DNA of 64,000 bases. Source: an uncultured Ruegeria sp. GTDB lineage: Bacteria > Pseudomonadota > Alphaproteobacteria > Rhodobacterales > Rhodobacteraceae. Below the pieces are notes generated by a model that had not been told where the DNA came from, ran no database searches, and saw only the letters and a list, made by a program, of their open reading frames with translations. How positions within the stretch are numbered: position 1 is the stretch's first letter; each line of letters opens with the position of its first letter. This document shows, one piece after another, positions 1 to 8,045 of the stretch. The stretch lies in contig NZ_CANMQQ010000016.1 of NCBI RefSeq assembly GCF_947500045.1, positions 29,555 to 93,554 on the forward strand, in the 5' to 3' direction. The position numbers and the translations under genes are program-made.

Positions 1-2
1 GA

Positions 3-494
3 TCATTGTGCGTTTCCTTCAGGGGCGGGGGTGGAGGGGGTGAACAGTGCGCGTAAATGCACCAGCAGATGCCATGCGGTGAAGATCATCATCAGAACCA
101 GCCCGGCGAACAGTGCGATATCGACATAGAAGGTCGGCAAATAAAGCGTCGGGCTCTCGCGCCAGACCCGTATCGAGTATTTCGTGAAATCCCAGGCCCA
201 GGTGGTCAGCCAGATGCCTACGATCAGGCTGATGACCTCTCCGATCACGGCAAGCACCTGACGCTGACGTTCGGTGCTCAGAAAGATCTCAAGCACGTTG
301 GCGCGGATATGGGTATTCTCACGCGAGGCGTTGACAGCACCCATCATGTAAAGCCACAGCGTGGGATACAGCAGGCTTTCTTCCAGCCCCATAACAGGGA
401 TTTCCAGCACATATCGAGTGATCACCTGCACGAATTGCCCAATGGCAACCAGACAGATCAGTACCGTCAGCAAGACACTTGCAAAGCGTGTCAT
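3..494 (-). CDS. TRAP transporter small permease (DctQ-type)
   Basis: Small membrane subunit of a tripartite ATP-independent periplasmic transporter, which partners a large DctM permease and a periplasmic DctP receptor to import carboxylates or similar solutes using an ion gradient. The 163-residue product has four hydrophobic segments and the family-typical stretch EESLLYPTLWLYMMGA in the second one. I chose the ATG at 494 because GGAGG lies 8 bases upstream; an in-frame TTG at 509 is the longer alternative. The stop is at the very left edge of the window, so the DctM gene expected downstream is outside it. The substrate cannot be told from this subunit. A LysR gene is divergent 145 bases away. 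Confidence 0.88.
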   Translation of the reverse strand: MTRFASVLLTVLICLVAIGQFVQVITRYVLEIPVMGLEESLLYPTLWLYMMGAVNASRENTHIRANVLEIFLSTERQRQVLAVIGEVISLIVGIWLTTWAWDFTKYSIRVWRESPTLYLPTFYVDIALFAGLVLMMIFTAWHLLVHLRALFTPSTPAPEGNAQ

Positions 495-639
495 TTCCCC
501 CTCCGTCAAAACGAATGCAGGTGGCGCATCCGTGACAGGAAAAATTGCGAGAGCATTGCATTAAGTCAAAGCGATTAAATTGATTGGTGAATAAAGTTAC
601 TTTATATGATTTAAAAAAATCATGGAATATCAAAGGTAA

Positions 640-1563
640 ATGAATCTCAGTTTTCGCCAATTACAGGCCTTTCGTGAGGTCATGCGGACCGGTTCGGTGT
701 CTGATGCCGCGCGAATCCTCGGTCGAACGCAGCCGGCAATCAGCGCATTGGTTGCAAACCTCGAAGCAGAATTAGGGATCGCCCTGTTCCGTCGGCAACG
801 TGGTAAAATGGCCCCCACCCCCGAGGCTCAGTACTTCATCACCGAAGCTGAAGCGATACTGGATCGCTTGTCGCTTTCGACCCGAACCATGCGCGAGATC
901 GGTGCATTGACCAAAGGTCGCCTGAACATCGCCTGCATGCCCGCTGCCGCCAGTCTGTTGATGCCACAGATCCTGGGCGAATTTCTGTTGGACAAGCCCG
1001 ATGTGAAAGCATCGCTGATGATGCGCGCATCACCGGTGATCGAGGAATGGGTCGCCTCTCAGCAATATGACATCGGGTTGGGTGAAACACCAAAGCCCAC
1101 CGCGGCGATTGAAACCGTCGACTTTGACATGAGATGCGTGTGTGCGATCCCGGCAGGCGATCCGCTGGCACAGTTGGACACAGTCGACGCCCGGCATCTG
1201 TCAGGCCGCCCGATGGCTGGACTGCAGGACGGACATCCGAATTTGGTGGCCACCCAACGAGCCTTCGCCAGTCAAAAGGCCAGTTTCGAACAACGGTTCG
1301 AGCTCAGAACATTCAACCCGGCTTTGACACTGGTGGGAAAAGGCCTTTGTTATTGTATCTGCGACCCGATCACAGCGGCAGGATATGTCAAAATGCGGCC
1401 AGAACCCAGACCGGTCGTCTTTCGGGCATTTCGACCCCATGTCGCTTTGAACGTCTCGATCATGCGCCCGGCACACCGCCCACCATCCGCATTGGCAAGC
1501 GAGTTCATTCTGCAGTTGCAAGCGGCCCTTCAGACGGTGAACGAACAGTTCCAAGGTGCCTGA
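640..1563 (+). CDS. LysR-family transcriptional regulator
   Basis: DNA-binding regulator of 307 residues. Residues 1-60 form the winged helix-turn-helix (FRQLQAFREV, then TQPAISALVANLEAELG and LFRR), followed by a linker helix and the two-lobed effector domain from about residue 90. Length is normal for the family. It is divergent from the TRAP permease across an AT-rich intergenic stretch, the usual arrangement for a LysR protein controlling the neighbouring transporter operon. The effector is unknown. It converges on the racemase gene at 1609. Function as regulator is sure by family; the target is inference from position. Confidence 0.93.
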   Translation: MNLSFRQLQAFREVMRTGSVSDAARILGRTQPAISALVANLEAELGIALFRRQRGKMAPTPEAQYFITEAEAILDRLSLSTRTMREIGALTKGRLNIACMPAAASLLMPQILGEFLLDKPDVKASLMMRASPVIEEWVASQQYDIGLGETPKPTAAIETVDFDMRCVCAIPAGDPLAQLDTVDARHLSGRPMAGLQDGHPNLVATQRAFASQKASFEQRFELRTFNPALTLVGKGLCYCICDPITAAGYVKMRPEPRPVVFRAFRPHVALNVSIMRPAHRPPSALASEFILQLQAALQTVNEQFQGA

Positions 1564-1608
1564 AAGCGCAACACGAAGACATACTAAATACCTACGATCA
1601 TTTAATAA

Positions 1609-2286
1609 TCACGCGTAGGAGCACAGCTTGGACGTCGTCAACTTGGCTTTGACCAGGGCTTCGGCGAAGGTCACAGCACAAGCTACGCCATCTACGACTG
1701 GTAAATTGAATTCCTGCGACAAGAGCGACATCAGATCTGTCATCCCTGCGCAGCCCAGAACGATGGCTTCGGCTCTGTCCTCGTCAATGGCAGCCCGAAT
1801 TTCGGACCGTATCTTGTCGATCGTCGCAGGATCGTTTTCCTCGAGCTTCAGAACCGGCACGTCTGACGCACGAACCCGCACACATCTGCGATCCAAACCG
1901 TATCGCAACAGGTTAGCCTCAAGCCCTGCCAGAGACCGGGACAAGGTGGTTATGACGCTGAACTTTGGGCTGATCATGGATGCCGCATGATAGGCTGCTT
2001 CCCCAACACCAATGACCGGTGCCGAGGTGACACAGCGCACGGCATCGACACCAGTATCATCGAAACATGCAACAACAATGGCATCCGCGTCCGGATGCGC
2101 ATTCACAACGTCTAACAGCCCGGGAATGCAGGTAGAAACATCCAGATAGCCCTGTATGCTGGCGGGACCGTTTTGTGAATTCGCAGCTATGATCTTGGTT
2201 TCAGGATGCGCAGCGGCGCGTGCCGCGTCCTCGATCTTGCGGGTCATGGAACTGGTGGTGTTTGGGTTGACGACAAGCAGCTTCAC
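1609..2286 (-). CDS. Aspartate/glutamate-hydantoin racemase family protein
   Basis: Predicted cytoplasmic cofactor-independent racemase of 225 residues. The two catalytic cysteines expected of the Asp/Glu/hydantoin racemase family are visible at about residue 74 (ACFDDTG) and 179 (LGCAGMTD), and the N-terminus VVNPNTT is typical of hydantoin racemases. The gene starts 7 bases after the livF stop, so it is probably the last gene of the liv-type operon read from 6942. That suggests the importer brings in a chiral amino-acid-like or hydantoin compound. No hydantoinase or carbamoylase is present in the window, so the hydantoin label is family-based only. Members of this family also include maleate isomerase and arylmalonate decarboxylase. 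Confidence 0.82.
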   Translation of the reverse strand: MKLLVVNPNTTSSMTRKIEDAARAAAHPETKIIAANSQNGPASIQGYLDVSTCIPGLLDVVNAHPDADAIVVACFDDTGVDAVRCVTSAPVIGVGEAAYHAASMISPKFSVITTLSRSLAGLEANLLRYGLDRRCVRVRASDVPVLKLEENDPATIDKIRSEIRAAIDEDRAEAIVLGCAGMTDLMSLLSQEFNLPVVDGVACAVTFAEALVKAKLTTSKLCSYA

Positions 2287-2293
2287 AACATCC

Positions 2294-3016
2294 TCATACT
2301 TCCCCGCCCAGATAGGCGGCTTTAAATCGGGGATCTGTCAAAAGTTCTTTTGAATTGCCCGAGATCACCACATTTCCTGTGGTCAACGCATAGGCACGGT
2401 GCGAGATCGATAGCGCCATGCGCGAGTTCTGTTCGACCAACAGCACTGAAACGCCCTCATCACGGTTGATCGCCACAATCGACCGGGCGATATCCTGCAC
2501 CAGTTTGGGCGCAATCCCCAGCGACGGCTCATCCAGCAACAACAATCGCGGCTTGGCCATCAGGGCGCGCCCTATCACCATCATCTGTTGTTCTCCGCCC
2601 GACAGGGTACCGGCCGATTGGCTGTAGCGCTCTTTTAAGCGTGGGAACCGTTCCAGAACAGAATCCAGCGTGCGTTGAACATCTGCCTTATCCGAGCGGG
2701 TAAACGCCCCCATCAGCAGGTTGTCCTTCACAGACATATAGGGAAAGACGCGCCGCCCCTCGGGCACCATCGCGATACCTTTCGAGACGATCTCGGCCGG
2801 GTTTGTTCCGGCGATCTGTTCGCCTTCAAACGCCACCGAACCTGACTTGATTTTTGCCAACCCGGTAATCGCCCGCAGGATCGAGCTTTTGCCCGCACCG
2901 TTGGCACCAATCAGGGCAACGGTTTCGCCCTGCTCCAGATCAATCGACACACCCTTCAGCGCGTAGACGTGATCGTAGTAGAGCTCGACATCCTTAAAGT
3001 CCAACATCTTGCTCAT
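2294..3016 (-). CDS. livF: Branched-chain amino acid-type ABC transporter ATP-binding protein LivF
   Basis: ATPase subunit of a hydrophobic/branched-chain amino acid-type importer, 240 residues, peripheral on the inner membrane. Walker A (GANGAGKSS, about residue 37), the signature LSGGEQQM and Walker B LLLLDEPSLG are intact. The length fits LivF rather than the longer LivG. It follows livG by 3 bases and is followed by the racemase gene, so it sits late in a five-gene transport operon. The actual substrate cannot be read from an ATPase. Confidence 0.92.
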   Translation of the reverse strand: MSKMLDFKDVELYYDHVYALKGVSIDLEQGETVALIGANGAGKSSILRAITGLAKIKSGSVAFEGEQIAGTNPAEIVSKGIAMVPEGRRVFPYMSVKDNLLMGAFTRSDKADVQRTLDSVLERFPRLKERYSQSAGTLSGGEQQMMVIGRALMAKPRLLLLDEPSLGIAPKLVQDIARSIVAINRDEGVSVLLVEQNSRMALSISHRAYALTTGNVVISGNSKELLTDPRFKAAYLGGEV

Positions 3017-3019
3017 GGT

Positions 3020-3802
3020 TCAAATCCCGATTTCGTCATCGGCGCTGCCCAGATAGGCTTCGATGACCTTTTCGTTGTTCTGGATTTCCGCCGGTGTGCC
3101 CTCGGCGATCATTTCGCCAAAGTTCAAGACGACAATCCGGTCGGAAATATTCATCACCGCAGGCATGTCATGTTCCACCAGCAGCACGGTGACACCCCGA
3201 TCATCGCGAACCTTGCGCACGAGATTGACCATTTTCATGGTCTCATCGTGGTTCATCCCGGCAAAAGGTTCGTCGAGCAGCAGCACCTTGGGATCGGTAG
3301 CAAGTCCAATCGCAATCCCCAGCGCCCGCAAGTTGCCCTGTGGCAAGTTCGAGGCCTGTTCATTGGCGATCTCGGTCATGCCGAGGAACTCGATCAAGTC
3401 ATCGGCATATTGGCCGAAACTGGCGACATCCTCATGCGCTGTCTTTGTGCCCCAAAAATACCCCGCCAATGAGGCGCGGGCGCGCAAGTGCTGGGCAACG
3501 ATGATGCTTTCACGCACGGTCATCGACTTGAAGATTGTGGTTTCCTGAAAGGTTCGGACCACTCCCTTGCGGGCCACCACATGCGGCTTCAGGTTCGAAA
3601 TCCTCTCACCTTTGTACAATACCTCGCCTGTTGTTGTCGGCAGAAACGATGAGATCATCTTGAACAGCGTGCTTTTACCTGCGCCATTCGGTCCGATCAC
3701 CGACAGGATCTCGTTTTCATTGACGTTGAACGAGATATTGCTGTTCGCGGTCAGGCCACCGAATTTCTTGGTGACATGGCGGACTTCCAGAAGATGGCTC
3801 AT
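3020..3802 (-). CDS. livG: Branched-chain amino acid-type ABC transporter ATP-binding protein LivG
   Basis: Second ATPase subunit of the liv-type importer, 260 residues from the ATG at 3802. That start overlaps the livM stop by four bases (ATGA), which favours it over the open frame running back to 3931. Walker A GPNGAGKST, the LivG-specific insertion between Walker A and signature, signature-like NLPQGNLRAL, and Walker B VLLLDEPFAGM are visible. The signature is NLPQGN rather than LSGGQ, a known LivG variation seen in some homologues. Works with livF, livM and livH. Confidence 0.92.
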   Translation of the reverse strand: MSHLLEVRHVTKKFGGLTANSNISFNVNENEILSVIGPNGAGKSTLFKMISSFLPTTTGEVLYKGERISNLKPHVVARKGVVRTFQETTIFKSMTVRESIIVAQHLRARASLAGYFWGTKTAHEDVASFGQYADDLIEFLGMTEIANEQASNLPQGNLRALGIAIGLATDPKVLLLDEPFAGMNHDETMKMVNLVRKVRDDRGVTVLLVEHDMPAVMNISDRIVVLNFGEMIAEGTPAEIQNNEKVIEAYLGSADDEIGI

Positions 3803-4785
3803 TTGTCCGCTCCTTTCTTGCCCGGCAATCGCAGGCTCAGCAGCCCGTTTGGCAGGAACAGCATCAGAATGATCAGCAGGCTGGAATAGGCCAGCAGTTG
3901 GAAACGTCCAAGTTCGAACAGCAGATCCCATCCGAAGTACAGCACCAGCGTTCCCAGCATTGGACCGAAGACGTAGCCCAGACCACCCAGGAAGCAGTTC
4001 AGCATAAAGTTCACGCTGTCAGCAACCTGAAAGCTGGAAGGATAGACCGACTGCGCGATTGAGCCGAACATAGCCCCACCAATGCCGCCAAGGAACGACG
4101 AGATGGAGAACACGATGACCCGGATATACGAGATGTTCACCCCGATCGAGCTTGCCAGTTCTTCGTTCTGCTGCATCGAGCGGCATAGATGGCCAAGGCG
4201 TGAGTTCACCAGGCGGTACATGGCCGCAAAGGTCAGCACCATCAGAACACTGGCCGCATAGTAGAAAGCCAGTCTTGGGTTTTCCAAAGTTGCGAAATCC
4301 GGGATCAGGGTTAGTCCAAAGATTGACACACCCCCCGGCAAGGGGATCGAGGTGATGCCCTTGGCCCCATTGGTGATGGGTAGGGCCAGCGCCGTCAACG
4401 TGACCACCTGCGTCAATACAAGCGAGATCATGGCAAAATAGACGCCTCGCAGCCGCAGGATCGGCAACCCGATCAGCACCGCCACGCCTGCCGCAAACAG
4501 GCCCGCCAGCGGCAAGGACAGCCAGAACGAGATGCCCGCCTTGGTTACCAGAATGGCCGAGACGTAGGCACCAATCAGGGCAAAAGCGCCCTGCCCTATG
4601 TTGATGCGACCGATATAGAAGGTCAGCCAGACACCCGCACTGGCAATGGACAATAGCGCCACCGACGTCAGCGTATAGTACAGATCAGACCGTCCGGAAG
4701 CGGCGACAAAGCCGGGGATTGCGATGAAGATGGCCAGCAGAAAGACTGCCACACCGGCCCATTGGATCATTGATAGTTTCGGCAC
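3799..4785 (-). CDS. livM: Branched-chain amino acid-type ABC transporter permease LivM
   Basis: Inner-membrane permease of 328 residues with about nine to ten hydrophobic segments. The conserved LivM region around YIGRINIGQGAFALIGAY (near residue 58) and the cytoplasmic EAA-like loop around CRSMQQNEELASSIGVN are present. It lies 4 bases after livH and overlaps livG by 4 bases, so the pair is translationally coupled. Confidence 0.92.
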   Translation of the reverse strand: MPKLSMIQWAGVAVFLLAIFIAIPGFVAASGRSDLYYTLTSVALLSIASAGVWLTFYIGRINIGQGAFALIGAYVSAILVTKAGISFWLSLPLAGLFAAGVAVLIGLPILRLRGVYFAMISLVLTQVVTLTALALPITNGAKGITSIPLPGGVSIFGLTLIPDFATLENPRLAFYYAASVLMVLTFAAMYRLVNSRLGHLCRSMQQNEELASSIGVNISYIRVIVFSISSFLGGIGGAMFGSIAQSVYPSSFQVADSVNFMLNCFLGGLGYVFGPMLGTLVLYFGWDLLFELGRFQLLAYSSLLIILMLFLPNGLLSLRLPGKKGADK

Positions 4786-4789
4786 TGCG

Positions 4790-5659
4790 TTATCCCCACG
4801 GTTTGCCCATCAGGCCCTGCGGGCGGATGGCCAGGAAAATCATCAGTGAGACGAAGATCAGCAGATAAGTGATATCGCCATATTGCGAGAGCACAGCGAG
4901 ACCGATGGCTTCCATAAAGCCAAGGATGATCCCGCCCGCAATCGCGCCGGAGATCACCCCCGCGCCGCCGATCATCACCATCATGAAGGCCTTGATCGAG
5001 GTCGGTCCACCCATACCCAGGTTGACGCCCGTGATCGTCACCAGCAATCCGCCAACCAGCCCGGCCAACATCGCGCCGAGGGCAAATCCGATCATCGAAT
5101 AACGGCTGACATTCACGCCCATCAGTTGCGCTGCCGTTCTGTCCTGCGCCAACGCGCGCAGGGCACGGCCGGTTTTTGAGTATTGCATGAACAGGATGAA
5201 AGTGACGATGGACAGAATGGCCAATATGCAAATCAGGATGCGATCATAGGGCATGATCAACTTGAAATCCCAATTGAAGACGCCATCGACGATCTTGGGA
5301 ACACCGCGCTGCTTTTCACCAAAGACCAGCAGGATGATCGCATCGAACAGAAACGCCAGACCCGCCGCCAGAAGCATTGTACTCTCCTCGCGGGATGATC
5401 GTCGTATGACCGGCGCGAACAAAAATCGCTCAATGAGCGCTCCAAGCACGGCCAGAGTGATGCAGGACGCCAATAGCGCGATAACGAATGGCCAACCAAG
5501 TTGTCCGTAAAAGGTATAAGTGACGAAGCCACCGAGTACGTACATTTGTCCGTGAGCAAAATTCAGTACGTTCATCAGGGCAAAGATCAGCGTCAATCCC
5601 AGGGCGATCATCGCATATTGCGCGCCCAGATAGATGCCATTTGCTAGTATCTGTTCCAT
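4790..5659 (-). CDS. livH: Branched-chain amino acid-type ABC transporter permease LivH
   Basis: Inner-membrane permease of 289 residues. The N-terminus contains the hallmark LNFAHGQMYVLGGFV (about residues 32-46), and the coupling loop ALRALAQDRTAAQLMGVN is clear. It is separated from the binding-protein gene by 95 bases that contain a strong hairpin, a spacing often seen where the binding protein must be made in excess over the membrane parts. Confidence 0.92.
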   Translation of the reverse strand: MEQILANGIYLGAQYAMIALGLTLIFALMNVLNFAHGQMYVLGGFVTYTFYGQLGWPFVIALLASCITLAVLGALIERFLFAPVIRRSSREESTMLLAAGLAFLFDAIILLVFGEKQRGVPKIVDGVFNWDFKLIMPYDRILICILAILSIVTFILFMQYSKTGRALRALAQDRTAAQLMGVNVSRYSMIGFALGAMLAGLVGGLLVTITGVNLGMGGPTSIKAFMMVMIGGAGVISGAIAGGIILGFMEAIGLAVLSQYGDITYLLIFVSLMIFLAIRPQGLMGKPWG

Positions 5660-5685
5660 GAGTGTCCCGCATAAGGTTCGGGTAT

Positions 5686-5708
5686 CCCGGGCTGATCATC
5701 AGCCCGGG
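5686..5708 (-). terminator. Hairpin between binding-protein gene and livH (possible attenuator or mRNA stabiliser)
   Basis: Arms CCCGGGCTGA and TCAGCCCGGG are perfectly complementary around a 3-base loop, giving a 10-bp GC-rich stem in the short gap after the substrate-binding protein stop. There is no T run on either side, so it is not a canonical intrinsic terminator. It is more likely a partial terminator or a 3' mRNA stabiliser that raises binding-protein expression over the permeases. Confidence 0.5.
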
Positions 5709-5754
5709 AGGGTTAGAGGCCCGTTAGGCTTTCGCCTAGTTGGGGAGATTGGCC

Positions 5755-6942
5755 TCAGTCAACTTCGGCAACAAAGAGTGTTTCAAACACACCGTCTTGG
5801 TAGACGTTCACCACCAGTGGCACGGCGATCTGGCGTTTTTGCCCGAAAGAAGTCGTGCCGACATACCGCATTTTTGCGTCACCCTTCATGAAGGGGTTCG
5901 GTGCTTCGAACGTATCCATTGTCGTCTGGAATGCGTTCACATCCTCGATACCCGCCGGATTGGCGTTCAGGGTCGCCAGGATATATTCCAGCGCATAGAC
6001 TTTGGTGTTCGACTCGTCGTTATATTCACCGAACATATCGGTATAACGCTTGACGAACTCCTTCATGTCATCTGACGCGATTTCAGGGGTCGAGGCACCG
6101 CCCACGGAAATAAATCCGTTGGCCAAATCACCCGCACCTTCGCGCAAAACCGTCGCATCCTGCGCCGTTTCAGTTGAAATGACACCCTGGAAGCCAAGTT
6201 CACGGGCCGAGCGGATCAGCTGTGGAGCATTGGCGGGAGAGACACCCGACAGAACCAGCAGATCAGGCTGCGTTCGCATGACCGGCGTCAGAACCGGAGT
6301 AAAGTCGGTCGTGTCCACCTGATAGGTCACGTTGTCTGAAACAACTTCAAGGCCCAGCGCATTTGCTGCGGCGATCCCGCCGTCCCGCTGGCTCAGCGGG
6401 TCCGACTCGTTGGCGGCAACAAAGGCCACGGTCTTTACGCCTTTTTCGTCCCTCAGGTACTTATAAATCGCAGGACCTGACTGATAGTTTGCGACCATGC
6501 CCAGAACCGCATTCGATGCAGGTGCCGAGTAAAGCTCTTTCGGGAAGGCATATGGGAAATACATGATCCCCTGCGCCTCGGCGACGGGGCGAACAGCGGC
6601 TGCGCCATCGTCCACGTTAGGGCCAACCACATAGTGGATGCCTTCCTGCGCCATCTTCTCCATACCGGCGATCGCGCGCTTGGGGTCCTTCTGATCATCG
6701 AACGAGACGATTTCGATGTCATAGGTGGTGTCACCGATCTTGTAACCGCCGGATTCGTTGATCCAGTCAGCCCGCGCCTCCATCGATCGCTGGTTCGAGA
6801 TACCCCAGGCCGCCGCCGGCCCCGAGGTTACCCCGACAAAACCGATCTTGAGCACCGGGTTCTCCGCCCAGGCCGCCGATCCGAGTACGGACACGGCCAA
6901 GGCCAAGGCAGCCGATGATTTCATCAGATTTCTGCGTTTCAT
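5755..6942 (-). CDS. Liv-type ABC transporter substrate-binding protein
   Basis: Periplasmic receptor of 395 residues with a Sec signal peptide (MKRRNLMKSSAALALAVSV, cleavage near AWA-EN). The mature part has the type I periplasmic-binding fold of the Leu/Ile/Val and amide/urea group: LKIGFVGVTSGPAAAWG at the start, and the DPKRAIAGMEKMAQE and YVVGPNVDDGA regions. It is the first gene of the leftward liv operon. The ligand may be an amino acid, amide or hydantoin-like compound given the racemase at the operon end; this is inference. Divergent from the GntR gene across an intergenic region carrying a strong inverted repeat. Confidence 0.9.
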   Translation of the reverse strand: MKRRNLMKSSAALALAVSVLGSAAWAENPVLKIGFVGVTSGPAAAWGISNQRSMEARADWINESGGYKIGDTTYDIEIVSFDDQKDPKRAIAGMEKMAQEGIHYVVGPNVDDGAAAVRPVAEAQGIMYFPYAFPKELYSAPASNAVLGMVANYQSGPAIYKYLRDEKGVKTVAFVAANESDPLSQRDGGIAAANALGLEVVSDNVTYQVDTTDFTPVLTPVMRTQPDLLVLSGVSPANAPQLIRSARELGFQGVISTETAQDATVLREGAGDLANGFISVGGASTPEIASDDMKEFVKRYTDMFGEYNDESNTKVYALEYILATLNANPAGIEDVNAFQTTMDTFEAPNPFMKGDAKMRYVGTTSFGQKRQIAVPLVVNVYQDGVFETLFVAEVD

Positions 6943-6996
6943 TATTTCCTCCCTATTGAGGTTTCGGCGCCTCTTCCGGGCGTTTTGAACAACTAA

Positions 6997-7029
6997 AAGG
7001 TCACAGGTCGAATCCCGGTGATGCCACCA
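6997..7029 (+). other. tRNA 3'-end-like fragment (weak)
   Basis: The bases AGGTCACAGGTCGAATC followed by CCGGTGATGCCACCA resemble the T-arm, acceptor strand and CCA of a tRNA gene, but one T of the usual GGTTCGAATCC is missing and no matching 5' half (D-arm, anticodon arm) can be built upstream. It may be a decayed tRNA end left by an integration event, or chance. It lies in the promoter region between the binding-protein and GntR genes. Confidence 0.2.
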
Positions 7030-7040
7030 ATTTCTGCATT

Positions 7041-7094
7041 GTTAACAATCTATGTCAACATTTTTTGTCAAAACCGTTGTTGATATTGTTAACT
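7041..7094. promoter_or_regulatory. Inverted repeat operator between liv operon and GntR gene
   Basis: GTTAACAATCTATGTCAACA (7041-7060) is mirrored by TGTTGATATTGTTAAC (7079-7094); outer arms GTTAACAAT/ATTGTTAAC match perfectly and inner arms TCAACA/TGTTGA do too. A further half-site TTAACAAT lies at 7133-7140 just before the GntR start. FCD-type GntR proteins typically bind such AT-rich inverted repeats. The position lets one protein control both divergent units. Confidence 0.65.
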
Positions 7095-7171
7095 GACAAC
7101 CAATATATTGTCAGAAGACGGCCTTGCAGCTATTAACAATCTTCAACCCTTTTCCACCAACGCCGAACGAG

Positions 7172-7885
7172 ATGACGAACGCAACTGACCAGAAACTAGA
7201 CACTTTACGCGCTGATCCCGACGAGCAAATTATTGTGGATCGGATCTATTCTGCTGTCATGGAGCAGAAGCTCGCGCCCAGAACCAAGTTGAGCGAACAA
7301 ACCTTATGTGAGACCTTTGGCGTCGGTCGTATGCGCGTTCGCCGTGCCCTATTGTTGTTGAGCAGTCAGGGCATCGTTGAACTGCGCTCTAACCGAGGTG
7401 CCTTTATCGCCTGCCCCAGCCCCGACGAAGCCCGCGAGGTTTTTGAAGCGCGCCTCATGATCGAAACCGGCATCGTGCGCGAATTAACCCGAGAGATCAG
7501 CACCGCAGGCGTCGATGCGCTGCGATCACACATAAAAGAAGAAGATGATGCGCGGGCAAGGAATGACCAAACTGAAATTATCAGGCTCTCTGGCGAATTT
7601 CATGTCGAATTGGCCAAATGCCACAACAACTCGGTCCTCACGCGCGTCGTTCGGGAACTGGTGACCCGGTCGTCTTTGATCGTTGCATTGTTTGGAACCA
7701 ACAAGGATTCATCCTGCCCCGACGACGAACACGCATCGATCATTGATGCAATTGTAAGCGGTGACCCGCAATCTGCGGAAGACAACATTCAACACCACCT
7801 GCTTCATGTAAAAAACAGCCTGGATCTGAAGCAATCGCAGAATGTTGAACCCGATCTGGCCAAGATTCTCACTGGGCGTATGTAG
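7172..7885 (+). CDS. GntR-family regulator, FCD (FadR) subfamily
   Basis: Regulator of 237 residues: N-terminal winged helix with KLSEQTLCETFGVGRMRVRRALLLLSSQG-type layout (only the helix pair is quoted in part), then an all-helical FCD effector domain (EARLMIETGIVRELT, the metal/ligand region ending ...HASIIDAIVSGD and HHLLHVKNSL). I chose the ATG at 7172; an in-frame TTG at 7124 would add 16 residues without a better ribosome site. FCD proteins usually bind small carboxylic or amino acids and repress the adjacent catabolic operon. The inverted repeat at 7041-7094 is the likely operator, and the liv/racemase operon the likely target. Confidence 0.9.
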   Translation: MTNATDQKLDTLRADPDEQIIVDRIYSAVMEQKLAPRTKLSEQTLCETFGVGRMRVRRALLLLSSQGIVELRSNRGAFIACPSPDEAREVFEARLMIETGIVRELTREISTAGVDALRSHIKEEDDARARNDQTEIIRLSGEFHVELAKCHNNSVLTRVVRELVTRSSLIVALFGTNKDSSCPDDEHASIIDAIVSGDPQSAEDNIQHHLLHVKNSLDLKQSQNVEPDLAKILTGRM

Positions 7886-8045
7886 TCGATTTCGTTGTAA
7901 AACCCGCCAGGCAAGCAGCGCTGCAGTAGCCAAAAGACCATCTACAGTTCTCGCCCCGCTTTATGCCACTTGTGTATAAATGTGCTTTGCAAACTGCGCA
8001 AAAGCCCCGCGATATCTAACAAGTTCCGGGTATTCTCGTCTTCGC

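Noticed and set aside
1591..1619. CCTACG/CGTAGG hairpin between LysR and racemase stops
   Set aside because: Only six pairs with a 17-base loop overlapping the racemase stop; too weak for a terminator call.
6943..7040. Attempt to fold a full tRNA ending at 7029
   Set aside because: No D-arm or anticodon arm can be built upstream; only a 3'-end-like piece remains.
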